Assembly (NCBI GenBank): GCA_964458325.1
Contig: CAYWIM010000078.1
Coordinates: forward strand, 1 to 23,708
Source: JAGMXM01 sp964458325
GTDB lineage: Bacteria; Verrucomicrobiota; Verrucomicrobiia; Limisphaerales; UBA1319
Direction of reading: 5' to 3'
Length of the DNA stretch: 23,708 nt
Part shown: positions 6,385 to 14,690 of the stretch, piece after piece
Layout of the letters: each line of letters begins with the position of its first letter
Numbering within the stretch: position 1 is the stretch's first letter
The notes under the pieces: generated by a model
What the model saw: the letters and a program-made list of their open reading frames with translations, nothing else
Database searches by the model: none
Told to the model about the DNA's origin: nothing
Program-made: the position numbers and the translations under genes

Positions 6385-8409
6385 TCAGAAGCCCGGGTCC
6401 GGCCCGTGCGAATGCGGCGTCCAGGCGTCGCAGAGCGATTCGGGGATCTCGAAGAGAAAGCGTGATGGGCGCAGGCCCGGGTCCTTCGCCGAGCCGCGGC
6501 CGAATCGCATCGAGGGGCTGATCAGATAGAGCTCGTGGCGCGCGCGGGTGATGGCCACGTGAAAGAGCCGCCGCTCCTCCTCCTCGCGATCGGGATCATC
6601 GAGGGAGCGTCCCACGGGAAACAAACCGTCGTTGAGCATGATGAGGAACACGACGTCGAACTCGAGGCCTTTGGCCTGGTGGATCGTCGAGAGCCGGACC
6701 CGCTGGTCCTCCTTTTCCGATGCCCGATCCTCCTCGGCTTCGAGATCGGTCAGCAGCGCCAGCTGCGCGAGAAAATCGTTCAGATCCTCGAACTGGCGGG
6801 CGAAATAGCCGAGCTGATCGAGATCCTCGCGCCGGGAGCGGTAGTTGGCATAGGCCTCCTTGAGGTAATCGTCATAGAACGCCTCGAGCACGAGCCGGAT
6901 CATGGGCGATGGATCCCCACCGCTCGAGATCGATGCCAGCTGGCGGAACGTGTCGGCGAGGCGCGGCCAATCGGGAAGCGCCTTTTTAGGGACCGCATCG
7001 AGGCAGGCTTCGAGCCGGCTGGCGACCGTCGCGCTGCTGCCGGTGGCGGCGGGCGCGCTCCGATACCGTTCCCAGAGCCGGCCCGCCCCGCGCTCGCCGA
7101 TGCCCGGCAACAGCCGCGCGATGCGCCGAAAGGACAGGTCGTCTTCCGGATTCGCCCCCAGCTTCAGAAACGCAATCGCATCCTTGAGATGCGCCAGCTC
7201 GAAAAAGCGGATGCCGCTCATGATCGCAAACGGCACCCGCCGGCGCGTCAGCTCCATCTGGAGCTCGAGCGAATGGAAATGGGATCGATACAGCACAGCC
7301 ATCTGGTTCAGGGACGTGCCGCCCTCATGGAGCTCGAAGACGCGCTGGGCGACAAAGGCAGCCTGCTCGCCCGCATCGAAGCAGTCCACGCGCACGGGCC
7401 GGACGCCCGAAGGGCGGCTGGGGGCCAGGGCTTTGGGGTATTGGCGGGCGTTGGCGGCGATGGCGGCATTGGCCACCGCCAGGATCTCGGGCGTGCTGCG
7501 ATAGTTGGTCTCGATCTTGTAGACCGTCGCCTCCGGATACCGCCGGGGGAATTCCCACAGGTTGCGGTAATCGGCCCCGCGCCACGAATAGATGCTCTGG
7601 GCATCGTCGCCGACGGCCATGACCTGCCGATGGCGCGCGGCCAGCAGGTCGATCAAGTCGCTCTGGACCCGGTTTGTATCCTGGTATTCATCCACCAGGA
7701 CGAACTGAAACTGGCGCTGGTAACGCTCGCACACGTCGGGATGGTCCCGAAGCAGCCGGAGCCACTCGCACAGGAGATCGTCAAAATCCATCACCTGGGC
7801 GGCGCGCTTGCGCTCGTGGTAATCGCGGTGGACCTCGGCCAGCCGGTCCGCAATCCCGGCCAGGTGCTCGAACTGATCCTCGATCACCTCCGCGATCGGC
7901 CGGCAGGTGTTGACCGCCAGCGAGAACACCTCCGCCATCACGTCCGATTTCGGCCACACCCCCGCCGGCGCCTTCTTCGGCCGCTCCGGCAGGCAGGACT
8001 GCAGCATCTGCCGCGCGTCCTCCCGGTCGAGGATCGTGAAGTCGGGCCGGTAGCCGAGAAGCTCGGCGTTCCGCCGCAAGATGCGGTATCCGATCGAGTG
8101 GAATGTCCCGCCCCAGAGACGCAGCGCCTGCTCGCCCAGCAGGTCTGCCACCCGCCGCATCATCTCGTGCGCGGCCTTGTTGGTGAACGTGAGCAGCAGA
8201 ATCCGATCCGCCGGGATGCCTTGTTCGAGCAGAAACGCCGTCCGGTAGGTCAGGGTCCGCGTCTTGCCCGAGCCGGCCCCGGCGATGACCAGCGCGGGCC
8301 CGGGCGGAGCTGTCACCGCCGCCCGCTGCTGGTCGTTCAGCTCGCGCTCGTAGTCGATCCGCAACTCGGGCAGCGCGCGAAAGGGTTGGAGGATGTAATC
8401 CTGCGACAT
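6385..8409 (-). CDS. UvrD/Rep/PcrA-type superfamily 1A DNA helicase
   Basis: A 3'-5' ATP-dependent DNA helicase of the kind used in excision repair, replication restart and removal of recombinase filaments. All SF1A motifs are present: Q motif LNDQQRAAV (24-32), Walker A AGAGSGKT (43-50), TFTNKAAHEM (74-83), Walker B LVDEYQDTN (238-246), GDDAQSIYSWRGA (267-279), TNYRST (301-306), then STIHQAKGLEFDVVF and RRLFHVAITRAR near the C-terminus. At 674 aa it is somewhat shorter than E. coli UvrD (about 720) and lacks the long C-terminal tail. No good Shine-Dalgarno precedes the ATG. It starts 31 bp after the HD-domain gene on the same strand, so co-transcription is likely. The exact orthology (uvrD, rep or pcrA) is not settled, so no symbol is given. 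Confidence 0.93.
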   Translation of the reverse strand: MSQDYILQPFRALPELRIDYERELNDQQRAAVTAPPGPALVIAGAGSGKTRTLTYRTAFLLEQGIPADRILLLTFTNKAAHEMMRRVADLLGEQALRLWGGTFHSIGYRILRRNAELLGYRPDFTILDREDARQMLQSCLPERPKKAPAGVWPKSDVMAEVFSLAVNTCRPIAEVIEDQFEHLAGIADRLAEVHRDYHERKRAAQVMDFDDLLCEWLRLLRDHPDVCERYQRQFQFVLVDEYQDTNRVQSDLIDLLAARHRQVMAVGDDAQSIYSWRGADYRNLWEFPRRYPEATVYKIETNYRSTPEILAVANAAIAANARQYPKALAPSRPSGVRPVRVDCFDAGEQAAFVAQRVFELHEGGTSLNQMAVLYRSHFHSLELQMELTRRRVPFAIMSGIRFFELAHLKDAIAFLKLGANPEDDLSFRRIARLLPGIGERGAGRLWERYRSAPAATGSSATVASRLEACLDAVPKKALPDWPRLADTFRQLASISSGGDPSPMIRLVLEAFYDDYLKEAYANYRSRREDLDQLGYFARQFEDLNDFLAQLALLTDLEAEEDRASEKEDQRVRLSTIHQAKGLEFDVVFLIMLNDGLFPVGRSLDDPDREEEERRLFHVAITRARHELYLISPSMRFGRGSAKDPGLRPSRFLFEIPESLCDAWTPHSHGPDPGF

Positions 8410-8440
8410 GGAGACGGACGCGGTGAAGGGGCGAGAGCCG

Positions 8441-9295
8441 CTAGCCGCTTTCAGCCAGCCGGCGGCGCACCCGGTTCAAGTTCGCCTCGATGCCTACGAG
8501 GTAGGGATTCGGGCCGTTGGGGTAGGGGCGGTTCAAGAACCGGTGGACGCCCTGAAGCTGCCGATTGAGCCGGGGCCAGACATACTGTTCCCAGAACGCG
8601 GGCGTCTGGCGCAGCAGATCCTGCGGGCTGGCAAAGTGGGTGCTGCCGGCCCCTCGAGTCGGATTGAATCGCGCCGATTCCTCGTATTCATCGAACAGGA
8701 CGGGCAGTTTGTCCACGTAATCGTCCGCTGCCATCTGGCCCAGCAGGTCGGCGGTCCCCAGCGCGCAGCCGGCCCGGCGCTCGACGGCGCTCGAAAACGG
8801 CAATCGTCGCGGATCGGTATGCATGCTGGTGCAATGGATCATCTGCTGGACCGACCGGATGAACAGGAGCGGATATTCCTTCTCCGTCAGGAGCCGGGCC
8901 GCGAATCCGGCGCTGCGATCCTCATGGATGGGCGTGTATTTGGCTCCAGTGCCTTGGGCATCCTCCCGGGTCTTCAGGTAGCCGGTGTCGTGCAGCAGCA
9001 TGGCCACCAGCGCCTTCTCGAACACCGGCTGCGTCAGGACGGGCGCATGGCCCGACTCGATCCAGCCGCGCATCAGGTCCCCCAGGCACACCGTCCCCTG
9101 CATTGTGTGCTCGAGATCATGGTAGGGCGCGTCAATGGCCTGGTAATTCGCGTAGCGACCCGCGAAACAATCCGCCGCCCACTCGAATACACGCGGCACA
9201 AAGGCCGGATCCCCTTCCGGAAATCCAGATCGGTAGATCGCCTGGATATGTCCGGCCACCGCATGCGGATCTTTTGTGTCCACCGAGAAGCGCAT
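8441..9295 (-). CDS. HD-domain metal-dependent phosphohydrolase
   Basis: A 284-aa protein starting MRFSVDTKDPHAV. HD-superfamily metal ligands are visible: YHDLEHT (58-64), LLHDTGYLK (101-109), then H124, H154 and the Asp of GTADLLGQ (D183). Such enzymes hydrolyse phosphomonoesters or phosphodiesters such as (p)ppGpp, cyclic nucleotides or dNTPs; this one has no adjoining sensor domain and its substrate is unknown. The frame stays open to 9577, but those extra residues overlap the divergent oxidoreductase start and look non-coding, so ATG 9295 is preferred; CCAGG just upstream is a weak ribosome site. The helicase gene follows 31 bp downstream. Confidence 0.8.
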   Translation of the reverse strand: MRFSVDTKDPHAVAGHIQAIYRSGFPEGDPAFVPRVFEWAADCFAGRYANYQAIDAPYHDLEHTMQGTVCLGDLMRGWIESGHAPVLTQPVFEKALVAMLLHDTGYLKTREDAQGTGAKYTPIHEDRSAGFAARLLTEKEYPLLFIRSVQQMIHCTSMHTDPRRLPFSSAVERRAGCALGTADLLGQMAADDYVDKLPVLFDEYEESARFNPTRGAGSTHFASPQDLLRQTPAFWEQYVWPRLNRQLQGVHRFLNRPYPNGPNPYLVGIEANLNRVRRRLAESG

Positions 9296-9521
9296 GGCCT
9301 GGATACAATGACCCGAATCGGGCCGCTTGGCCAGCGATTTCCGGGGATGGAACGTGCTGGCGCCCTCTGCGTTCCGTTCCCGCGGCCTTTTCGTCAGCCA
9401 AATTGCCCTGGCTCGAGCGTAAAGGCGCCCGAACATCGATGCGGGATTGACGATCCCGGCCGGATGTAGGACGCTGGCCGCAACGTCGGAACGAACCAAA
9501 CCCAGCAAAGGAAGACGAATT
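9296..9521. promoter_or_regulatory. Divergent intergenic region, probably two promoters
   Basis: 226 bp between divergent starts, so it should hold promoters for both directions. An 11-bp palindrome, CCCGAATCGGG (9312-9322), lies 16 bp upstream of the HD gene start and could be an operator. A TTGACG (9447-9452) could be a -35 box for the oxidoreductase, but no good -10 follows at 16-18 nt. Both are weak assignments. Confidence 0.3.
9507..9514 (+). promoter_or_regulatory. Shine-Dalgarno for the oxidoreductase
   Basis: AAAGGAAG sits 7 nt before ATG 9522. It decides the start over an in-frame ATG at 9447, whose extra 25 residues look non-coding. Confidence 0.7.
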
Positions 9522-10568
9522 ATGGCGACAACGAAAAGGGCCGTGAAACGAGTCGGGATCGTCGGCTTCGGTTTCATGGGGCGGATGCATTACGGCAATT
9601 GGAAGAAGATGAAGGGCGCCCAGGTGGTGGCCCTCTGCGACAAGGATCTTTCCCAGTTCACCGCGCCCACCGCGGGCGGCAATATCGCCGGAGCGGACGC
9701 AACGACCGATTTCGGCGACGCCAGGATCTACGACGATTTCGACCGGATGCTGGCCGAGGCCGACCTGGACGTGATTTCCCTGACGCTGCCGACGCCTCTC
9801 CACGTGCCTTTGACGGTCAAGGCCCTCGAGGCGGGCGTCAACGTCCTGTGCGAAAAGCCCATGGCCCTCCACGCCGCGGACTGCGACAAGATGATCCAAG
9901 CCGCCCGAAAGGCGCCCCAAGGCGCTCAGATCATGGTGGCCCACTGCCTCCGGTTCTGGCCTAGCTACGTGTTTCTCAAGAAGCTGGTGGACAGCCAGAA
10001 ATACGGCCGCGTCGTCGCCGCGTCGTTCCGCCGCTTCAGCGCCCCTCCCGGCTGGCAGAAGGGCACGAACTGGTTCGCCGATGAAGCAAAGAGCGGCGGC
10101 GTGGCGCTCGACCTCCACATCCACGACACCGACATGGTCAATTTCCTGTTTGGCATGCCGCGGGCGGTCACCAGCGCGGCGGCCTTCGGCAAGGGCGGCG
10201 AGATGCTTTACATCTCGACCCTCTACGATGTGGGCGGGCCCGCGGTGACCGCGGAGGGCAGCTGGGCCATGACCCAGACGATGGGCTTCGAGGCCAGCTA
10301 CGTCGTGACCTTCGAGAAGGCCGTCGTCGTCCTCGACGGCAAGCGCGCGAAGCCCCTCTGCGTCTATCCGGCCAAAGGAGAGTCGTTCGCGCCTGAGCTG
10401 GCGCCCGGCGAGGGCTACGAATACGAGATCCAGTGGTTCCTCGATGTCCTCAACGGCAAGAAGGTCCCCTGCATCATCACGCCCGAGCAGTCCCGCGATT
10501 CCGTCAAGATCGTGGACGCCGAGCGGAAATCCGCGAAAACCGGCAAGACGGTCAAAATCGGCAAATAA
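9522..10568 (+). CDS. Gfo/Idh/MocA-family oxidoreductase
   Basis: An NAD(P)-dependent dehydrogenase or reductase of sugars, inositols or their derivatives, 348 aa, with no signal peptide, so cytoplasmic. The N-terminal Rossmann fold has VGIVGFGFMGRMH (11-23). The hallmark EKP is at 111-113 (LCEKPMALH). The C-terminal domain has the family HIHD segment at 199-202 (LDLHIHDTDMVNFLFG), whose His is the probable catalytic base. It is the first gene of a two-gene operon: the isomerase ATG follows 27 bp after its stop, and both genes have an AAAGGA ribosome site 7 nt before ATG. The substrate cannot be told; 1,5-anhydro, 3-keto or inositol chemistry are all found in the family. Confidence 0.92.
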   Translation: MATTKRAVKRVGIVGFGFMGRMHYGNWKKMKGAQVVALCDKDLSQFTAPTAGGNIAGADATTDFGDARIYDDFDRMLAEADLDVISLTLPTPLHVPLTVKALEAGVNVLCEKPMALHAADCDKMIQAARKAPQGAQIMVAHCLRFWPSYVFLKKLVDSQKYGRVVAASFRRFSAPPGWQKGTNWFADEAKSGGVALDLHIHDTDMVNFLFGMPRAVTSAAAFGKGGEMLYISTLYDVGGPAVTAEGSWAMTQTMGFEASYVVTFEKAVVVLDGKRAKPLCVYPAKGESFAPELAPGEGYEYEIQWFLDVLNGKKVPCIITPEQSRDSVKIVDAERKSAKTGKTVKIGK

Positions 10569-10594
10569 CCGCTCGAAACTCAAAGGATACCGTT

Positions 10595-11413
10595 ATGCAA
10601 AAATGCGGCAACAAATGGCCCATCGGGGTTTGCAGCTGGTCCTTTCAAAAGGGCATCGACGAGATCGGCACGGCCATGGCGGCGATGGGCCTCGATCACA
10701 TCAATCTGGCCATCGCCCCTGCCCTGGGCCGGGACGGCGATGCCTACCTCGAGGCGGTCAAACGCCAGGGATGGACGATCACTGCCGGCATGATGAACTA
10801 CGATTACGAGGATTACTCGACGCTGGACACGATCAAGGTGACCGGCGGCATCGCGCCCGACCAGCACTGGCCCGAGAGCGGCAAGGCCTTCGCCAAGGCC
10901 GCCAAAATCACCGCCCAGCTGGGATCCAAATCCATCCTCATGCACGTGGGATTCCTCGACCATTCCAACCATGCCTACGCCAAGAAGTTCTACGACCGCG
11001 TCCGGTTCCTGGGCGACAGTGCAGGCGAGGCCGGCGTGACGCTCCTCATGGAGACCGGCCAGGAAACCGCCGAGGAGCTCCAGCGCTTCGTCGAGACGCT
11101 CAACCATCCCAGCGTCCTTCTCAACTTCGATCCCGCCAACCTCATCCTCTACAACAAGGACGAGCCCCTGACCGCGTTCCGCCGGCTCTCGCCCTGGGTG
11201 CGCCATATCCACATCAAGGACGCCATCCGCACGAAAAAGCCTGGCACGTGGGGCGCCGAAGTCGTGTGGGGAGAGGGGCAGGTCAATTCCTTCGCCTTCC
11301 TCAACATGCTGGCCGAGTGCGGCTATGACGGCGCCGTCGTGATCGAGCGCGAAGCGGGAACCCAGCGCGTCAAGGACATCGCCACCGCCACCCGCCGGCT
11401 GATGGCGTATTGA
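10595..11413 (+). CDS. Sugar phosphate isomerase/epimerase family protein (TIM barrel)
   Basis: A 272-aa cytoplasmic protein of the xylose-isomerase-like/AP-endonuclease-2 TIM-barrel family. It begins with the characteristic PIGVCSWSF beta-strand. The usual four metal ligands can be traced: E153 (LLMETGQE), D179 (NFDPAN), H206 (HIHIKD) and E251 (VVIERE), with H117 in LMHVGF also placed as expected. Members isomerise or epimerise sugars, keto-sugars or inosose. AAAGGA at 10582-10587 fixes the ATG. Being coupled with the Gfo/Idh gene suggests that it acts on the oxidised (keto) product. A double-hairpin repeat element follows 32 bp after the stop. Confidence 0.9.
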   Translation: MQKCGNKWPIGVCSWSFQKGIDEIGTAMAAMGLDHINLAIAPALGRDGDAYLEAVKRQGWTITAGMMNYDYEDYSTLDTIKVTGGIAPDQHWPESGKAFAKAAKITAQLGSKSILMHVGFLDHSNHAYAKKFYDRVRFLGDSAGEAGVTLLMETGQETAEELQRFVETLNHPSVLLNFDPANLILYNKDEPLTAFRRLSPWVRHIHIKDAIRTKKPGTWGAEVVWGEGQVNSFAFLNMLAECGYDGAVVIEREAGTQRVKDIATATRRLMAY

Positions 11414-11422
11414 CAGACAGAT

Positions 11423-11544
11423 ACCTTTCAGCTTTCGGCTTGCAAGGTAGGGCGCGCGCTCCGCCGCGCGCCGCGGCGGCGAGCTTACAGCCATCAAGGC
11501 GGCGCCCACGGAGTGGCCGCCCTACCTTTCAGCTTTCGGCTTGC
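11423..11544 (+). repeat. Direct repeats flanking element copy 4
   Basis: A 21-bp sequence, A-C followed by CTTTCAGCTTTCGGCTTGC, occurs identically at 11423-11443 and 11524-11544, one on each side of copy 4 (the first bases of the right copy overlap the element's CCTACC end). A close relative, TTCGGCTTTCGGCTTGC, follows copy 2 at about 3679-3695. Confidence 0.9.
11446..11526 (+). repeat. Double-hairpin element, copy 4 (dispersed)
   Basis: An 81-bp copy of the element found three times at 3378-3951, in the same orientation. The left stem is GGCGCGCG (11451-11458) with CGCGCGCC (11465-11472). The middle diverges (CGGCGGCGAGCTTACAG replaces the GAGTTGTGAGCGTGCAG part), while the ends and the right hairpin are kept. 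It lies in the 192-bp spacer after the isomerase gene and may act as its 3' terminator or mRNA end. Confidence 0.9.
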
Positions 11545-11605
11545 GGGGGGATAGGGATTTGCCTTTGGCGGTTGCCCGGGAGCGCTGATCAGGATAAAAA
11601 GCAGC

Positions 11606-14600
11606 ATGACCAATGGGTTTGCTTTCTTGTTGCCCGCCTCGGATGCAGCCGGTTGGAGCCATTCCAGGGCTGCATCTGGCGCCGAATGGGATGGGCCGGT
11701 CCGGGCGCCACATGCAGGGATCTTGCCGTGCGCGGCTTGCGTGCCGCGGCGGCCAGGCCCGAGCCGGCTTTGGGGATCTGTTGGGGTCCTTGTCATCCTT
11801 GCCGGTTTGACCGGCTTGGCTCGAGCCGCCGGGCCGCCCGCCACCCCACCGGCCACTCAAGTCCTGATCGTCACCGGCATCGATTACCCAGGGCATCCCT
11901 GGAAACAGACCGCACCCCGTCTGGCCCAGCTTCTCGAACAAGATGCCCGTCTCCGGGTGACCACGATCGAAGACCCCCATTTTCTGGATTCCGCCGCTCT
12001 GGACCGCTACGACGTCGCGGTGCTCCATTTCATGAATTGGGAAAAGCCGTCCCCGGGCCCCGCCGCCCGCGAGAACCTGCGCCAGTTCGTCGCCGGCGGC
12101 AAAGGGCTGGTGCTCGTCCATTTCGCATGTGGCGCTTGGCAGGATTGGCCCGAGTTCGCCTCGCTCGCCGGCCAGGTCTGGGATCCAAAGCTGCGCGGGC
12201 ACGATCCGCGCGGGCCGTTCCAGGTGCGAATACTCGATTCGACCCACCCAATCACGCGCGGCCTGGAAGATTTCCGGACCGAGGACGAGCTCTACACCTG
12301 TCTGGCGGGCACCCTTCCCATCCACATCCTGGCTGCCGCCCGTTCGGTGGTGGACGGCAAGGATTATCCCATGGCGTTTGTTCTCGACCATGGCCAGGGC
12401 CGAGTCTTTCACAGCCCGCTCGGCCACGACCTGAAAGCGTTCGAAGCGCCGGCGGTCGGAGAGCTGTTCCGGCGCGGCACGGCCTGGGCGGCCCGGATTG
12501 AGCCGGTTGCCAGCGCAACGCCCAAGGCTGCATCGGCGCCCTCGGCTCCCGCGTCTGCCACAAACAGCGTCATGGGTCCGCAACGCCGGGGCGGGGGACC
12601 CGGCCTGCAAAAGCCCGCCGGCCGCGTTCCCCCGCGCGGCGAGACGAACGCAGCGGCCGCTTCTCCGCGGCCGGCATCCGTGGCTTCAAAACCTCCCGCC
12701 GCGCCGAAACCGCCTGCGGTCCGGACGAAGGCGCCGCTGTCCGAGACCGGTCTGTTTCGGGCTCGCGTCGAGGCCCGCGGGGGGCGGTGGCACGTCGCCG
12801 GCCGCGTTCGCCAACTGATCCTCGATCCCGATACGCTGCGCATTGAGGTCCGAACACCCGGGCATGCATGGTTCACGGCCGCGTCGATGCCGGGCGATCT
12901 CCTGGTCCGGCACTGCGGCGCCAGCCGCCCGCTGCAGATGTCTGCCGCGCGCTGCCGCGAGATCGCTCCCTATCACAACGGATTCCAGAGCGGCCTGCAG
13001 ATCCGGCTGTCCGAGTTCGGTGACGCGCCGGCGCCCGTCCCGATCGAATTCCGTCTGCGGATTGCGCTCGAGGGGCCCGACGAGGAGGTGGTGTTCGATC
13101 TGAACGCCATCGAGACCGCCGCGGCGGTCGAGGAATGCCGGTGGCCGGCCGGATTCGATCCGGGCTGTTTCGACACGACGGTGGTGCCGTTCATGCAAGG
13201 GATGCGCCTGCCCAAGGAGTGGCCGAAGAAGGTTGCGCTGTATGACACGATGTCGTTCGGACGCGGCCTCTACCAGCCGTGGTGGGGGCATTTATGGGGC
13301 AATCTTCAGAAAGAGGGGGCCGTGCTGGTCTTGCTCGAGACGCCCGTGGATGCCGGCTGCCGCTTCGAGCATCCCGCCGGCGGGCCCACAAGGATCGCGC
13401 CCCGGTGGATTCATTCGTTGGGGCGCTGGGCATACCCGCGCCGGCTGCGGTGGTGTTTCTTCGATGCGGGCGATCACGTGACCCTGGCCAAGCGCTACCG
13501 GCAGCATGCCATCTCGACGGGCCGCTTTGTCTCCCTCGAGGAGAAGATCGCCCGCAATCCGGCTGTCGCCCGCCTCCTGGGCAGCCCGGTCGTTCACACG
13601 AGTATCCTCTATCACATCGAGCCGGCCTCGAGCTATTATCACAAGGACAACCCGGCTCTCAACCACCAGGGCGTCACATTCGCGGACCGCGCCGCCGATC
13701 TCGAGTCCCTCGCCCAGCGTGGATTCCCGCGATTCTATGTCCACCTGGATGGATGGGGCCGCCGAGGCTATGACAACCTGCATCCCGATGTCCTGCCCCC
13801 CGGCCCCGAGGCCGGCGGCTGGGACGGCTTGCGACAGCTCGCCGCCGCCTGCGATCGATTGGGCTGCCCGCTGGCCTTGCATGACCAATACCGCGATTAT
13901 TACCTCGATGCCGATTCCTTTGACGCGCGGCACGCCCTGATGCAGCAGGACGGGGGACGCCCGGTTCACTCGACCTGGTACGGCGGACGGCAGACGGTCC
14001 TGTGCCCGAGCATCGCCCCCGGACATGTCCGCAAGAACCACCGCACCATCCTCGACCACGGCGTGGCGTTGCGCGGCGTGTACCTGGACGTGTTCTCGGT
14101 CGTGCCGCCCGAGGAATGCTATCATCCCGACCACCCGGTCACTCGAGCCGAATGCCTCCGGCATCGGGGCGAAGCCCTCGATTCGGTGCGCGCGTGGGGT
14201 GGGATCGTCAGCTCCGAGGAGCCCAGCGACTGGTCGATCCCGCACCTGGATCTCGTCCATCACGGCCCTTATGCCCTCGATCCGAACCCGGGCAAGGGCC
14301 CGGCTCTCGGGATCCCAACGCCCTTGTTCAACCTGGTCTACCACGATGCCCTGATGATCCCATGGTCGCTCGATCGAGGCGCCTGGGGCATCCCGGAGAC
14401 CGATTCCGGATTTCTCCACGGCCTGGGCAACGCCGGATTGCCCTATCTCTCCCTTCATCCATCCCCGATCGAGACCGAACGGGTGAGGATCATGGCGGCG
14501 CTGCATCGGCGGGTTGGCTTGCTCGAGATGACCGATCACAAATTCCTCGAGCCGGGCGGACGCCGCCAGCGGTTCGCTTTCGCCGACGGCACCCAGGTGG

Positions 14601-14671
14601 CGATCGATCTGGATCGGAACTCCTACGAGGTTCTGCCTGCGCTGACAGAAGCCGAGCTGGCCGGGCGCTGA
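11606..14671 (+). CDS. Exported ThuA domain fused to glycoside-hydrolase-like barrel
   Basis: A 1021-aa product. The hydrophobic signal is at about 56-75 (VGVLVILAGLTGLARA). It is followed by a ThuA-like domain (85-295), with VLIVTGIDYPGHPWK, GGKGLVLVHFACGAW, THPITRGL and GRVFHSPLGHD. A Pro/Ala-rich linker (300-378) leads to a beta-sandwich region (about 382-500) and a C-terminal (beta/alpha)8-like region (about 540-930). In the barrel, YLD at 826-828 and SSEEPSDW at 869-876 (E871 or E872) are candidate nucleophile and acid, and FYVHLDGWG (710-718) resembles DUF5696/GH101-like barrels. ThuA domains act with dehydrogenases in disaccharide (trehalose) utilisation. The start is uncertain: ATG 11606 has AGGA 11 nt upstream but puts about 55 residues before the signal; GTG 11741 (VPRRPGPSRLW) gives a normal signal peptide without a ribosome site. 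Fold calls are moderate; the substrate is unknown. Confidence 0.75.
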   Translation: MTNGFAFLLPASDAAGWSHSRAASGAEWDGPVRAPHAGILPCAACVPRRPGPSRLWGSVGVLVILAGLTGLARAAGPPATPPATQVLIVTGIDYPGHPWKQTAPRLAQLLEQDARLRVTTIEDPHFLDSAALDRYDVAVLHFMNWEKPSPGPAARENLRQFVAGGKGLVLVHFACGAWQDWPEFASLAGQVWDPKLRGHDPRGPFQVRILDSTHPITRGLEDFRTEDELYTCLAGTLPIHILAAARSVVDGKDYPMAFVLDHGQGRVFHSPLGHDLKAFEAPAVGELFRRGTAWAARIEPVASATPKAASAPSAPASATNSVMGPQRRGGGPGLQKPAGRVPPRGETNAAAASPRPASVASKPPAAPKPPAVRTKAPLSETGLFRARVEARGGRWHVAGRVRQLILDPDTLRIEVRTPGHAWFTAASMPGDLLVRHCGASRPLQMSAARCREIAPYHNGFQSGLQIRLSEFGDAPAPVPIEFRLRIALEGPDEEVVFDLNAIETAAAVEECRWPAGFDPGCFDTTVVPFMQGMRLPKEWPKKVALYDTMSFGRGLYQPWWGHLWGNLQKEGAVLVLLETPVDAGCRFEHPAGGPTRIAPRWIHSLGRWAYPRRLRWCFFDAGDHVTLAKRYRQHAISTGRFVSLEEKIARNPAVARLLGSPVVHTSILYHIEPASSYYHKDNPALNHQGVTFADRAADLESLAQRGFPRFYVHLDGWGRRGYDNLHPDVLPPGPEAGGWDGLRQLAAACDRLGCPLALHDQYRDYYLDADSFDARHALMQQDGGRPVHSTWYGGRQTVLCPSIAPGHVRKNHRTILDHGVALRGVYLDVFSVVPPEECYHPDHPVTRAECLRHRGEALDSVRAWGGIVSSEEPSDWSIPHLDLVHHGPYALDPNPGKGPALGIPTPLFNLVYHDALMIPWSLDRGAWGIPETDSGFLHGLGNAGLPYLSLHPSPIETERVRIMAALHRRVGLLEMTDHKFLEPGGRRQRFAFADGTQVAIDLDRNSYEVLPALTEAELAGR

Positions 14672-14690
14672 AAGCTCGACGATCCTCGGA

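Noticed and set aside
6535..8568. A 677-codon open frame on the plus strand
   Set aside because: It lies opposite the helicase gene, whose SF1A motifs are all intact; the reverse frame has no domain features.
9296..9577. N-terminal extension of the HD protein to 9577
   Set aside because: It overlaps the oxidoreductase start region and Shine-Dalgarno; the HD fold is complete from ATG 9295.
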